The notes: generated by a model from the letters alone, not told the origin. A DNA stretch of 64,000 bases from JAKVCB01 sp965243695 (GCA_965243695.1 CBDEWC010000003.1:45121-109120), one strand, 5' to 3'; shown: positions 35,964 to 44,684, numbered from the stretch's first letter. A program made the numbers and translations.

Positions 35964-36072
35964 CGAGGTTTTCCGGTGAATTGCAGGGGGTTGGCGGGTG
36001 AACGCGGGTGTGGGGTGTCGTTGTCTCGAGAGTCCGCGGATGAGAACTTAAAAGTGAGCTGTAGAGACTTGT

Positions 36073-36699
36073 TCACGCCTCGCGCACCAGGCGAAGTGCC
36101 GTGCGCACGTACCCCCACCCGGAATAAACAGTCATGATGATGGAAATCCAGACAAGAATGACCAGCGACGGATCTAACCATCCGGGAGCTCCAGATGAAA
36201 AGGTGTCGCCCTCAATCCAGGTCAACTTGAGCAGGCTCAACAGTACCGCGGCACACTGGAAGACCATTTTCCATTTGCCGGCCCAGGATGCCGAAAAATC
36301 GACCCCCTTTTCTTCAAAGAAACTGCGGATGCCAGTGACCAGCATTTCCCGCGCGACCACGAGTACTGCCATCCAGGGAACAATTTCCGACTCGGAGACT
36401 GCGGCCAGAAAGATGAAGACCCCACAAATCAGGAATTTGTCGGCAAAGGGATCGAGGATTCGTCCAAGCTGGGTAATTTGCTGGTAGCGTCGCGCCCAGT
36501 AGCCATCGATCCAGTCGGTTCCGGCTGCCAGCGCAAACAGGATCAACGCCACAAGATAGAACCCGGTTCCCAAAAACGCAAAGCAGGCAATCGACAAGAA
36601 GAGCCGCGCAATCGTGATTTGGTTCGGGACATTGAAGATCACCTGCGAGGGTGAGTCCGTCGTTGGCGAGGGTGAATGGCTGGTCGGTGTTTCTGGCAT
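36073..36699 (-). CDS. pgsA: CDP-diacylglycerol-glycerol-3-phosphate phosphatidyltransferase
   Basis: Makes phosphatidylglycerophosphate for anionic phospholipids. The CDP-alcohol phosphotransferase motif reads DGYWARRYQQITQLGR followed by ILDPFADK, matching DG-x2-AR-x8-G-x3-D-x3-D. Four or five membrane helices follow an N-terminal polar leader of 25 residues (Pro/Ser/Thr-rich), then PNQITIARLFLS starts the family sequence. 208 residues. ATG start. It follows rimO by 35 bases, a pairing seen in many bacteria where pgsA lies near rimO. Confidence 0.93.
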   Translation of the reverse strand: MPETPTSHSPSPTTDSPSQVIFNVPNQITIARLFLSIACFAFLGTGFYLVALILFALAAGTDWIDGYWARRYQQITQLGRILDPFADKFLICGVFIFLAAVSESEIVPWMAVLVVAREMLVTGIRSFFEEKGVDFSASWAGKWKMVFQCAAVLLSLLKLTWIEGDTFSSGAPGWLDPSLVILVWISIIMTVYSGWGYVRTALRLVREA

Positions 36700-36734
36700 A
36701 GTTTCCTTCCGTCAACCATGGTCGTGTTGCGGTA

Positions 36735-38111
36735 TCAGTCTTCTAAAGCGGCAGCCACCAAATCGTAGTTGTTGCGAGCGACAATTTCAGCCGAAACCAA
36801 ATCGCCCACCTTGATCCCCGAGCCACTCAAATAGACGATGCCATCGACGTCTGGTGCGTGCGCATAGGAGCGTCCTATCCAGGCATTTTTTTCCCCAGGC
36901 ACCTGACTGTCGACCAGGATGTCCAGTTTGCGGCCAATCTGGCGGTCATTCCAGGCAAATGCAACCTCCTGCTGGACTTCCATTAGCTGACTGCGCCGCT
37001 CTTGTTTGACTTGTTCTGGAATGTGGTCGGGCAGACGGGCCGAGGGAGTGTCAGGCTCCAACGAATAGGTGAAAACTCCAACATGTTCGAATGCCTGTTC
37101 ACGGACAAACTCCGTAAGCTCGGCAAATTCGGCGGCAGTTTCTCCAGGAAAGCCAGTAATGAACGTGGTGCGCAACACAAGCGACGGGATTCGTTGTCGG
37201 AGTTTGGTGAGCAGCTGTTCTGTTTCGTTGCGATTGACCCGTCGTTGCATTCGGCGCAACATGCGGTCGTTGGCGTGCTGTAGTGGCATGTCGATGTACG
37301 GGAGAATTTTGTCGGAAGCGGCGAGGTGATCGATCAGCGGGTCGTTCACATACATCGGATAAAAATACATCAACCGGATCCAATCAAAACCGTCGATTTT
37401 TTCAAGTTCAACGAGCAGTTCTGTCAGCCGAGGTTCTCCGTAGAGATCGATGCCGTAGTAGGGGGTGTCCTGGGCCACGATGACCAGTTCCCGCACTCCG
37501 TCACGGGCCAGTTCAGCCGCTTCGGCAATGACTTCTTCAATCGGCTTGGTTGCGTGTTTGCCTCGCATTTTGGGAATGGCACAGAATGTACACAGCCGGT
37601 CACACCCCTCGGAGATCTTAAGGAATGCAAAATGGCGGGGGGTGATTCGCAGGCGGGCGTTGTCAGGCAGCGGGTGGCTGGGAGCCGGGTGGAAGACATG
37701 GCGTTGTTCAGCCAGGTTGCCCACCAGGCGGTCGGCGATTTTGGTGATTTCTTCCCGGCCGAATACGCCCACGAGATGGTCAATTTCGGGACGTTCTTCA
37801 AGTAGCGATTCCTTTTGTCGCTCGGCGAGGCACCCGGAAACAATCACGCCACGGAGGTCACCCTGTTGTTTTAGCTGTAGCATCTCGTCGATGGTGGCAA
37901 ACGATTCGGTACGGGCAGCCTCGATGAATCCGCACGTGTTGACGACGGCAAAGTCAGCCCCTTGGGGGTCATCTACGAGTTCGTAGCCGTCGAGTTGAAG
38001 GCGTCCCAGCATCCGTTCGCTGTCGACCAGGTTCTTGGGACAACCGAGGCTCACGAAAGCGTAGCGGCCTTTTATTTCTTGCTCAGACCCTTTGGTTTCT
38101 TGCTCAGACAT
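36735..38111 (-). CDS. rimO: Ribosomal protein S12 methylthiotransferase
   Basis: Radical SAM enzyme adding a methylthio group to the conserved Asp of ribosomal protein S12. The UPF0004 part begins with FVSLGCPKNLVDSE; NTCGFIEAA and SGCLAERQ hold the other two auxiliary-cluster Cys. The radical SAM core has GCDRLCTFCAIPKMRGK. A TRAM domain follows (KLDILVDSQVPGEKNA, GSGIKVGDLVSAEIV). 458 residues. The first 14 residues are a duplicated SEQExKG unit that comes from a 21-bp tandem repeat and is not part of the family. ATG start at 38111; pgsA is next. Confidence 0.95.
   Translation of the reverse strand: MSEQETKGSEQEIKGRYAFVSLGCPKNLVDSERMLGRLQLDGYELVDDPQGADFAVVNTCGFIEAARTESFATIDEMLQLKQQGDLRGVIVSGCLAERQKESLLEERPEIDHLVGVFGREEITKIADRLVGNLAEQRHVFHPAPSHPLPDNARLRITPRHFAFLKISEGCDRLCTFCAIPKMRGKHATKPIEEVIAEAAELARDGVRELVIVAQDTPYYGIDLYGEPRLTELLVELEKIDGFDWIRLMYFYPMYVNDPLIDHLAASDKILPYIDMPLQHANDRMLRRMQRRVNRNETEQLLTKLRQRIPSLVLRTTFITGFPGETAAEFAELTEFVREQAFEHVGVFTYSLEPDTPSARLPDHIPEQVKQERRSQLMEVQQEVAFAWNDRQIGRKLDILVDSQVPGEKNAWIGRSYAHAPDVDGIVYLSGSGIKVGDLVSAEIVARNNYDLVAAALED
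38068..38109. repeat. 21-bp tandem duplication at the rimO start
   Basis: CCTTTTATTTCTTGCTCAGAC (38068-38088) is followed by CCTTTGGTTTCTTGCTCAGAC (38089-38109), differing at two bases. It adds seven in-frame residues right after the initiator Met of rimO. Confidence 0.88.
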
Positions 38112-38305
38112 GGTTCCAAGATATACGGAAATACATTCTTGAGATAGCCCGAGAAGTCACATCCGCGCTACAAGGGCTTACCCGCAAGATGTGGTTCAGA
38201 TGGTTACTAACTGGCCAAGACCGCTGCGGGAGGCAGTCACAACGTGGGGAACAGGTTGCAGCGATTTTTCGTCTGGCAACGATTGGGCGTTTACTTTCCT
38301 TGCGA

Positions 38306-39001
38306 TCAGCCGGCCCCAAAGAGTTCATGCATGAATTCACCCTGGTTTAGCCTGTGAGGCTGCCCTCGGCGGTCATGCACCATCTGGTGCGGATCGACTC
38401 CCAGGCGGCCATAGACGGTTGCCCCAAGGTCACTGGGGTGAAACGAAGAGGTGAGCGGATAAGCGCCGTTACGGTCGGTGGCGCCGATCACCTGGCCTTC
38501 TTGAACACCAGCGCCAAAGAAGATCGCCGTGTATGCCCAGGCCCAGTGGTCACGGCCACAGAGCCCTTTGCCGCCAAGCTGCGAGATTCTTGGCGTCCGC
38601 CCAAATTCACCCACGACGATGACTAAAGTTTGCTCCATTAACCCGGTTTCGTACAACTCGTCCAGCAACGCACTTACGGCCTGATCTAACTGGGGTAACA
38701 GACGATCTTTAAGTGAGGGAAAGATCTCGGAGTGGTTGTCCCACGTCTGCACGTTTCCCATGTTACATTGCACCATGGGGGTTTCACATTCAACAAGTCA
38801 CCGGGCCAAAAGTAGCGTTTGTCCCATCTTGTTTCGTCCGTAGCGGTCGCGTACCGAACTAGGTTCTTTTTAGATGTCCAACGCGCGAGAAAAACGGGAC
38901 GATGTCAGCATGGCGTATGCCGACTCCTGGCATCGGTTGAAATTCTGTTTGCTGGCCCACCGATCCAGAGGAGTCTCCCAAATCGGTCGCGGGTGGGGCC
39001 A
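38306..39001 (-). pseudogene. Decayed DUF1501 gene: two in-frame stops, N-terminal half missing
   Basis: One unbroken reading frame carries the C-terminal half of a DUF1501 protein. From high to low coordinates it reads LDRWASKQNFNRCQESAY, MLTSSRFSRALDI, TAA stop at 38870-38872, KEPSSVRDRYGRNKMGQTLL, LAR, TGA stop at 38798-38800, LVECETPMVQCNMGN, then WDNH, GEFGRTPRIS, GRDHWAWAY, GQVIGATD and HPSDLGATVY. TCA to TAA and CGA to TGA would restore Ser and Arg, both expected there. The part before about LDRW is missing and the methyltransferase gene ends directly at 39004. DUF1501 proteins are sulfatase-like and often pair with DUF1549/DUF1553 genes; none is here. The intact 156-residue end could still be translated but is unlikely to be functional. 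Confidence 0.88.
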
Positions 39002-40774
39002 TCAGCTTTGGTTTTCGTGCCGTATTTCCAGCAGGTACATCACCATCACGTGCTCGTCATGGAACTGGAAGTGAAAAGCGTCTGAACTCGCTTCGACCTG
39101 AGAAATATGGGGTAAATTCTCTACAAATGTCGGGTTAAAATTGTAGAGATCGAAGTCGATGAGCCGTGATTTTAAGCCGGCGGATTTGAGCGAATCGGCC
39201 GTTTGCTGCTGGCTTAATAACGAGATTTGCATCACGTAGGCAACTCCGCCCTCTGCCAATAACCCGGGTAAAAGACTAATCAGGTGGTCGAGCAGGTTGC
39301 GGCCCCAGAAATCAACCGGGCGGTGGCCACTAAGTTTGCTCGTGGGATCCGTTGGCATCTGGTACAGGCTTGCCACGACCACGTCGTATTGTTTGCTGAC
39401 CTCCAAGTTATACAGGTCGAGAACCACGCCATCGATACGTTCGGTCACTCCGTTGTGGAAAGCATTGGTCAGGGTGTTAGCAACCGCTGCTTTCTGAATG
39501 TCGATGGATGTTACATCATCCGCCCCGTTAAGGGCCAACTGCACCGAAAGAATACCTGTCCCACAGCCGACGTCGAGGCAGGTCTTACCTCGACCAATCT
39601 TGTCACGAAACAAATATTTCCAGAGTAGATAACTTCCCTGCGTCGGTACAAAGACCTCCGGATCGCAATGGATTTCAGGCAATGGCAGAGGGTAGACGAC
39701 CCGGCCCTGGTCATCGTTCCAGGAGGCGATGCTTTCTGGGGCCGAGAGGGTGCCACCGGTAGCGGCATTTGCGCCGTTTGTTGTTCCTGGGGGGCCCGTT
39801 TCGGAGGGATCCTGGAGAACCGACGGCCTGGTGCCCGTGAGAAGCGTTGCCATCGCCTGGATGTGGTCAGGGCCAACTCCGCAACATCCTCCCAGGATTT
39901 GCGCCCCTTCTGCCCGCCACATTAATGCCATGTCGGCGTAGTCGTCCGGAGTGACGCTCTCATCAAACTTCCATTGGGGGTCAAGGTACCGGCCCAGGTT
40001 TGGATAGGCTCCCAGCGGTAAGTCGGTAAAGTCACGCAACCAGGGCAATGTGCCTGACACCATGTCGACCGGCAGGCAGTTGATCAGAATCGCACCTGCA
40101 CCCTGTTGCTCCAGTTGTTGTGCAATTCTCCCAAAGTAGTCGCCTTCGGGGCCACCCCACAGTTGCCCGTAAATGCCACACACCCCGCGGCGACAACGAC
40201 GAAAACTCAGCCATACTGGAATCCCGTCGCCGAGGAACAATTCAAGTGCTTCCCGCAGGTAATTTTCTGCGACCATCGACAGTGTTTCAAATATAACCAG
40301 GTCGGGGCGCACGTCCGTAAATGCTCGTAGTAGCAAACGAATAGTCGACAGTTGTTCTTGGGTCATAACATCACCGCCAATACTAAACGCAACGGCGCAG
40401 TCCCGCTGTTTTTGACAATTGTCGATTGCATTGCGGGCGAGCCCGATGGCGTTGCGGGCAAGATCTAACCAGTGTGTTGGCGGGGTACTGCGGGGCAAAT
40501 AAACCGCAGAGTTTTCAGGCGTGCTAAGGACTGCATAGGTGCTGGTCGTTACCACATCGCATCCTGCACTGATGTATCGCTTATGAACTTCTGTGACCGC
40601 ATCTGGCGCGGTCTCAACCGCCTCAAGGCCCCAGTGGCTCGAATCGCTTAGGCGAAAATCCCTTAAACCTTGTCGTTGAAGTTCGGTGCCGATGCCACCG
40701 TCCAGAATAATCGGCTCCTGGTGCGCCAACTTGGCAAGGACTTTTTCATAGGGAATACTGGTGGATGATTGCAT
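39002..40774 (-). CDS. Homocysteine S-methyltransferase fused to a SAM methyltransferase
   Basis: 590 residues with two domains. Residues 1-330: homocysteine methyltransferase barrel with ILDGGIGTELQRQG, GCDVVTTSTYA, ILINCLP near 232 and GGCCGVGPDHI near 294. These hold the three Cys zinc ligands. Residues 380-590: class I methyltransferase with LDVGCGTGILSVQLAL near 400, TSIDIQKAAV and DVVVASLYQ. The first half should move a methyl group to homocysteine to make methionine; the second uses SAM on an unknown acceptor. The fusion would bring methionine/SAM supply and use together. The ATG at 40774 is chosen because family sequence begins there; the frame is open to 41014 but that part comes from a tandem repeat. 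Neighbours give no pathway clue. Confidence 0.85.
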   Translation of the reverse strand: MQSSTSIPYEKVLAKLAHQEPIILDGGIGTELQRQGLRDFRLSDSSHWGLEAVETAPDAVTEVHKRYISAGCDVVTTSTYAVLSTPENSAVYLPRSTPPTHWLDLARNAIGLARNAIDNCQKQRDCAVAFSIGGDVMTQEQLSTIRLLLRAFTDVRPDLVIFETLSMVAENYLREALELFLGDGIPVWLSFRRCRRGVCGIYGQLWGGPEGDYFGRIAQQLEQQGAGAILINCLPVDMVSGTLPWLRDFTDLPLGAYPNLGRYLDPQWKFDESVTPDDYADMALMWRAEGAQILGGCCGVGPDHIQAMATLLTGTRPSVLQDPSETGPPGTTNGANAATGGTLSAPESIASWNDDQGRVVYPLPLPEIHCDPEVFVPTQGSYLLWKYLFRDKIGRGKTCLDVGCGTGILSVQLALNGADDVTSIDIQKAAVANTLTNAFHNGVTERIDGVVLDLYNLEVSKQYDVVVASLYQMPTDPTSKLSGHRPVDFWGRNLLDHLISLLPGLLAEGGVAYVMQISLLSQQQTADSLKSAGLKSRLIDFDLYNFNPTFVENLPHISQVEASSDAFHFQFHDEHVMVMYLLEIRHENQS

Positions 40775-40859
40775 GGCTTTGGCGAGTTCGTGAAATTGCC
40801 GAGGGGCTGATGTAGGCAAGTTTCCTTGCGGTACAGGGGAGGTGATACTGGACTGCTTT

Positions 40860-40901
40860 GCTGTGTAGATACCTTGATGCGCTGTGTAGATACCTTGATG
40901 C
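40860..40901. repeat. 21-bp tandem duplication
   Basis: GCTGTGTAGATACCTTGATGC occurs twice without a spacer (40860-40880 and 40881-40901). It is about 90 bases upstream of the methyltransferase ATG on the minus strand, so it is in the probable 5' untranslated region or promoter. Confidence 0.9.
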
Positions 40902-41256
40902 AAAGTGTAGCGGAAGCAGCGCCTGCAACCACATCGATTATCCCGGAGACGACAGATTTTCGATACACAGAAATTTGTGCGAAAAACAAAGTGGTGAAGG
41001 CCTTTCGAACCCACCTCCAGTCGCGGTCAGAACGGTTTCTCCCTGGGTTCGGTGCGGTGTGGCAGCCTGGCTGCGACTGGCCCCCCAAATGTGAGGTCTG
41101 GTACCGAGGGGGCTGGAGAGGAAGAGCGGAAGTGTACGTGTGAGCAGTATCTGTTCGGCAGTTTAGATGTGCGTGGAGGGCCCTCATCGCCGACTCCCCC
41201 GGCGAATAAGTTGCCGAGGTGGTCGAGGCGTGCACCGAGCAACTGCTGTGGGAAAC

Positions 41257-41276
41257 CAGTGTGCGGGCGCACACTG
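41257..41276. terminator. Perfect palindrome, terminator or operator
   Basis: CAGTGTGCG, two G, CGCACACTG: nine perfect base pairs. No T-run follows on either strand. It lies about 90 bases past the stop of the minus-strand gene ending at 41365, so it may act as that transcript's end hairpin, or as a binding site for a dimeric regulator. Confidence 0.4.
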
Positions 41277-41364
41277 TCACCGCGTCAGGCGTGGTTGTGG
41301 TGAACGGTGACGGAATGTCGCGCCGGGGATGACTCGACGAGTCAGCCATGGAGAACCGACTGGG

Positions 41365-42216
41365 CTAAGCGGCGGGGCAATCGTGCTGCAGCCATTCAGT
41401 CCGATTTGCTGGTGGCGTTGAAACTCTTAGCTCGGCGAGTAGGTCCTCTGCCAGCCAGGGTCGGCCCAGAACGGAAGAGGCACCGACGGCTTTGGCAAGC
41501 TTGACGCGATCCCGCCGGGGAAAGTCTAGGATTGCGACGACCGGACCCACTGGAGAGAGGGTTTCACAAAACAGTTTCAACGCAGTTTCTTCTGAGGCCG
41601 CGAGTTGGCCTCCGTCCCAGATGCCCCCGCTGGCCCCAGCAACGACCGGTGAGGGTTGCCCACTTCGCCACCAGACGGCTGCCATTCCGGCTTCCCCCAG
41701 AGTTGTGGCTATCGTTTCAAAGGATGTGAAGTGTGGCGTGTCAACAAGAATCGCACCAGGCGACATGTCACGTTGTGGGGCAGAAGAATTGTGATTCCCA
41801 TGGAGATGAGGAGATGTTGTTGGCATCCCTCCCAAGAAACGTCTCCACCATCCGGGAAACGCGTACCAGTAGGAACGCTCAAGAAGCGTTGCGTCGGGGC
41901 AAAGCGGCCGTTCGCCTTCGCACCAGGTTCCCAGGAGCCACAGTTTGTGTGCCTGAGGGGCAACGCGGCAAAGATTCCCCACATCACTCGCGGAAATCTC
42001 ACCAGGTCGGCTTTGAGCGATCACGATCAGGTCGACAGAAGGACTGCCGGCACGAATAAACTCGACGGCTGCCGGCAGTTTCATGGTCTTTGGATTGTCG
42101 GCCTCCGCACGGAGCAAGTGGTAGGCTGTCGAAAACTCGGAGTGCCGGTATTCTCCAGTTAGCAGTACCCGAGGCTTGTCTCGGGTGCCGTGGTTTTGAT
42201 TTGTGTTTGCGTCCAT
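41365..42216 (-). CDS. Unknown protein with two pseudo-receiver-like modules
   Basis: 283 residues from the ATG at 42216 (the frame reaches 42267, overlapping the upstream gene). The N-terminal half has a PRVLLTGEY strand, SVDLIVIAQ as a second strand and KLWLLGTWCEG as a third. The C-terminal half has GAILVDTPHF, PVVAILDFPRRDRV and GASSVLGRPWLAEDLLAEL. These follow the alternating strand-helix order of a response-regulator receiver, but the phosphorylated Asp and the Lys are not where expected. It may be a degenerate receiver pair used for protein contacts. I do not recognise a family. It overlaps or abuts the HTH-PTS IIA gene, and the two are likely co-expressed. Confidence 0.6.
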   Translation of the reverse strand: MDANTNQNHGTRDKPRVLLTGEYRHSEFSTAYHLLRAEADNPKTMKLPAAVEFIRAGSPSVDLIVIAQSRPGEISASDVGNLCRVAPQAHKLWLLGTWCEGERPLCPDATLLERSYWYAFPGWWRRFLGGMPTTSPHLHGNHNSSAPQRDMSPGAILVDTPHFTSFETIATTLGEAGMAAVWWRSGQPSPVVAGASGGIWDGGQLAASEETALKLFCETLSPVGPVVAILDFPRRDRVKLAKAVGASSVLGRPWLAEDLLAELRVSTPPANRTEWLQHDCPAA

Positions 42217-42250
42217 GTGAAAAATCTTTGGGTGGAAACCAGCGGAGCCA

Positions 42251-42964
42251 TCAGGTACTGCTAACAACCACTTCCCGTTGACGGATTAATTTGTGTGCGG
42301 AGGCGCGATCCGGGGCGTTTCGCAGATGGTTAAGCAGGTCGGTGCATTGAATGATTCGGCTGAGTCTTGCCAGGATTCGCAAATGTTCGTGGTCGTTCGT
42401 CGAGCAAATCAAAAAGAAAATGTCAGTCAGCACACCACTGCCACCAAAGGGAATTCCCTGGATGCAAACGCCCATCCCCAGGACCGCTTCGGAAAGGATG
42501 CCGGGAATCGGGCGGCGAGGATGCAGCAGGGCAACGCCGTTGTCGAGTGCTGTCGAATGCATGGCTTCTCGTTGCCGAACAGCCTCAGCCATTTTTTCGG
42601 GATCCCATAACATTCCGGTATTGGCGACCAACTCGATCATCGTATCAACGGCGCTTCCTTTTGTCCTTGCAGCCAGCGGTACCCCAATGGATTCGGTGAG
42701 CAACAGATCAGAGATGCAAACGTCTTGTGGGCCATCCGCATTGGGAACACGATCGAGCAAACCTTCCATCCGGACAAGTTCCTGGCCGTTGGACAGTCCA
42801 ATTCGATCTTCCAGCCAATGGTGAATTTCTGCTCGCGCAAATCGCCATTGACCGGCAACACGACGACCAGGCAGTTTGCCACGGTTTGCGAGTTTAGTCA
42901 CATCTGCAGGCATCATATGTAAATAATTGGCGAGTCCGGCGACGTCGAAATCGTCTTGTGCCAT
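42251..42964 (-). CDS. HTH (excisionase-type) fused to a PTS IIA-like domain
   Basis: 237 residues. Residues 1-55 match the excisionase/MerR-type winged helix (LANYLHMMPADVTKLANRGKLPGRRVAGQWRFARAEIHHWL). Residues 80-230 resemble a fructose-type IIA domain: SAVDTMIELVANTGM, REAMHSTALDNGVALLHPRR with a His at the phosphorylation position, and GVLTDIFFLICSTNDHEHLRILARL. No EI, HPr, IIB or IIC gene is seen nearby. So this looks like a regulator of the nitrogen-PTS type that binds DNA, sensing phosphorylation. The expected AIPHPR loop is changed to ALLHPRR, so phosphorylation needs proof. ATG start at 42964. A 307-base gap separates it from the divergent Mur ligase. Confidence 0.85.
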   Translation of the reverse strand: MAQDDFDVAGLANYLHMMPADVTKLANRGKLPGRRVAGQWRFARAEIHHWLEDRIGLSNGQELVRMEGLLDRVPNADGPQDVCISDLLLTESIGVPLAARTKGSAVDTMIELVANTGMLWDPEKMAEAVRQREAMHSTALDNGVALLHPRRPIPGILSEAVLGMGVCIQGIPFGGSGVLTDIFFLICSTNDHEHLRILARLSRIIQCTDLLNHLRNAPDRASAHKLIRQREVVVSST

Positions 42965-43271
42965 GCTGTCATTGTGGGACGGGTTTTATTTAAAAAGATT
43001 AAGTTCCGAGAGGCCGGTAATTGTTGCAGTCCTGTGCGAGCGAATCAACTTCGGAATTTGCGACGCAGGCTCCTGCTAGCACTCGCATCAAGTCGCCTTG
43101 ACATTGTCGTCGTAATTAAGGAAGATTCTCCCCGCATCGCTGGCAAGGGCCCTGCAATTGTGGGGCAGCGAAGCAGCAGCTTTTCGAAGCCGTTGTTCCC
43201 GTAGTGGCCGCGATGCTTGGCATCGAAAAATCTTTTACGTTGTTTGGACGCAGGCAAGGAGGCCGAGGTCC
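42965..43271. other. Divergent intergenic region
   Basis: Lies between the HTH-IIA gene (minus) and the Mur-like ligase (plus). Frames open here, including the extension of the ligase to 43158, show no family similarity. Promoters for both are expected; none is obvious by eye. Confidence 0.35.
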
Positions 43272-44684
43272 ATGGCTGAACTTCTCGCACAAGTCGGTAT
43301 ATCATTGTGCGAACTGCTCGACGACGCTCAGTTCATGGGTGGGCAGTTCGCGCCGGTGACCAGTTGTACAAGTGACTGGCGTCAGGTGTTGCCGGGTGAT
43401 ATTTATGTGGCCTTGGTTACGGCCGACGGAGACGGTCATGACTTCGCCAGTGAGGCTGTTGAGCAAGGTGCGTCGGCGGTCGTTGCGGAACGCGCCTTGC
43501 CATTATTTGGTGTGCCGCAATGCATCGTCGAAAATAGTCAAACCGCCTTTGGGCAGATTTGCCAGGCGTTGGTTGGCAACCCGTGCGACCGTCTTCAGGT
43601 GGTGGGGATTGCAGGCACCTCAGGCAAGTCATCGGTTGCCTGCCTTTTTGAATCCATTCTAAAAACTGCAGGTGGCTGCCCGGGGGCTGTGGGAACGTTG
43701 AGCTGCTCTGACGGTTATGCGTCCATGCGACCATTTGTGAATACCCCCGCGGCCCCGACGTTGGCGCATTGGCTTTCCCGGATGGATGCGAATGGGTGCA
43801 CCCATGGTGTTTTGGAGTTCTCAAGCCAGGGGCTTGCCGAAGGTCGTGTCGCCGGTTTGGGCTTGAGCGTGGCTTGCGTGACCAATTTGCAGCGTGGTGG
43901 TGAATATCGGCATGGCACCATGGAGAACTACCGCCGCACGATGCAGCGTATTTTTGAGGGCCTGGATTCCAGGGGAGTTGCGGTTTTGAATGCCGACGAT
44001 CCGATTTGTTGCCGAATGCTTGCGGAATTGGATTCTCCGGTAATGACTTTTGGGATGCGGCAACCCGCCGATGTGACGGCGCAAATTGTCGAGCAGTTTG
44101 TCGGCGAGCAGACCATTTTAATATCGCATGGGAATGCGTCGGTCGCGGTCCAGTCTCGCATTCTTGGTGCCCATCATGTCGAGAATTGTCTGGCGGCGGC
44201 AACCATCGGCCTGGCGTCGGGGATTGACCTCGCGACCATCGCCCGTGGTTTGGAGGCTGTTGGCCGAATTCCTGGCAGAATGGAGCGTGTTGAGTGTGGG
44301 CAGGGCTATGCGGTATGGATAGATGCGGCCGACACTCCCGAGCGATTGCGTGCCAGTCTACAGGCCATTCGCGGGGTCGTGCAGGGCCGCATCATTTGTG
44401 CGGTGGGGCCAGTTGCGAAGAGTCAGCAAAAGTGTTCGGCATTGAAGCAGATATTGGAGCAGCTGACAGACATCTCGGTCGTTTATGAGCAGACCTCCCA
44501 TCCGTTGGCGGATCGGATTGCAACCGCTGCCTGGGCCCTGCGGCGAGCCCGACCGGGGGATGCGGTGTTGCTTGCAGCCAATCCCAAACTGGTGGGGGGC
44601 GATTATCATGAGGCTGAACGGGAACTGATTGAACAGATGCTGACAGGCGATTTTCGCGAAGAATTTCAGAAACGCGCAGCTTAA
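43272..44684 (+). CDS. MurE-like Mur ligase with altered catalytic motifs
   Basis: 470 residues in Mur order. DWRQVLPGDIYVALV is the substrate-side domain; GIAGTSGKSS near 112 is the ATP loop. NTPAAPTLAHWLSRM and VLEFSSQGLAEGRVAGL follow, then TNLQRGGEYRHGTMENYRRTMQRIFEGL, ADDPICCRM, and ENCLAAATIGLASGI. In MurE the second region is TNLTRDHLDYHGTMENY-like; here the DHLDYH part reads GGEYRH. The C-domain box VDYAHTPDAL is replaced by IDAADTPERL, and the DNPR-type box is TSHPLAD. So it may be a paralogue with another substrate, or an inactive form. The ATG at 43272 fits family start. A stand-alone gene; the true MurE is not in this window. Confidence 0.82.
   Translation: MAELLAQVGISLCELLDDAQFMGGQFAPVTSCTSDWRQVLPGDIYVALVTADGDGHDFASEAVEQGASAVVAERALPLFGVPQCIVENSQTAFGQICQALVGNPCDRLQVVGIAGTSGKSSVACLFESILKTAGGCPGAVGTLSCSDGYASMRPFVNTPAAPTLAHWLSRMDANGCTHGVLEFSSQGLAEGRVAGLGLSVACVTNLQRGGEYRHGTMENYRRTMQRIFEGLDSRGVAVLNADDPICCRMLAELDSPVMTFGMRQPADVTAQIVEQFVGEQTILISHGNASVAVQSRILGAHHVENCLAAATIGLASGIDLATIARGLEAVGRIPGRMERVECGQGYAVWIDAADTPERLRASLQAIRGVVQGRIICAVGPVAKSQQKCSALKQILEQLTDISVVYEQTSHPLADRIATAAWALRRARPGDAVLLAANPKLVGGDYHEAERELIEQMLTGDFREEFQKRAA

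Larger units (their letters stand above)
40775..41364. other. Intergenic region with tandem repeat and palindrome
   Basis: Between the fusion methyltransferase start and the end of the next minus-strand gene. It contains a 21-bp tandem repeat (40860-40901) and a 9-bp-arm palindrome (41257-41276). Overlapping frames on both strands are open but look non-coding. As a methionine-related gene follows, I looked for SAM or SAH riboswitch features on the minus strand and saw none I would defend. Confidence 0.4.

Noticed and set aside
38870..38872. Frameshift in the DUF1501 relic
   Set aside because: A first reading suggested a shift here, but recounting the T-run (five Ts on the plus strand) shows a simple TAA stop in a continuous frame.
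40663..41349. Extended or overlapping frames upstream of the methyltransferase
   Set aside because: Compositionally odd (Thr/Ser/His-rich), repeat-derived, and without a ribosome site or family similarity.
40775..41364. SAM or SAH riboswitch before the homocysteine methyltransferase gene
   Set aside because: I scanned the minus strand for the usual paired elements and saw only short unconnected G/C blocks; nothing to support a call without a covariance search.
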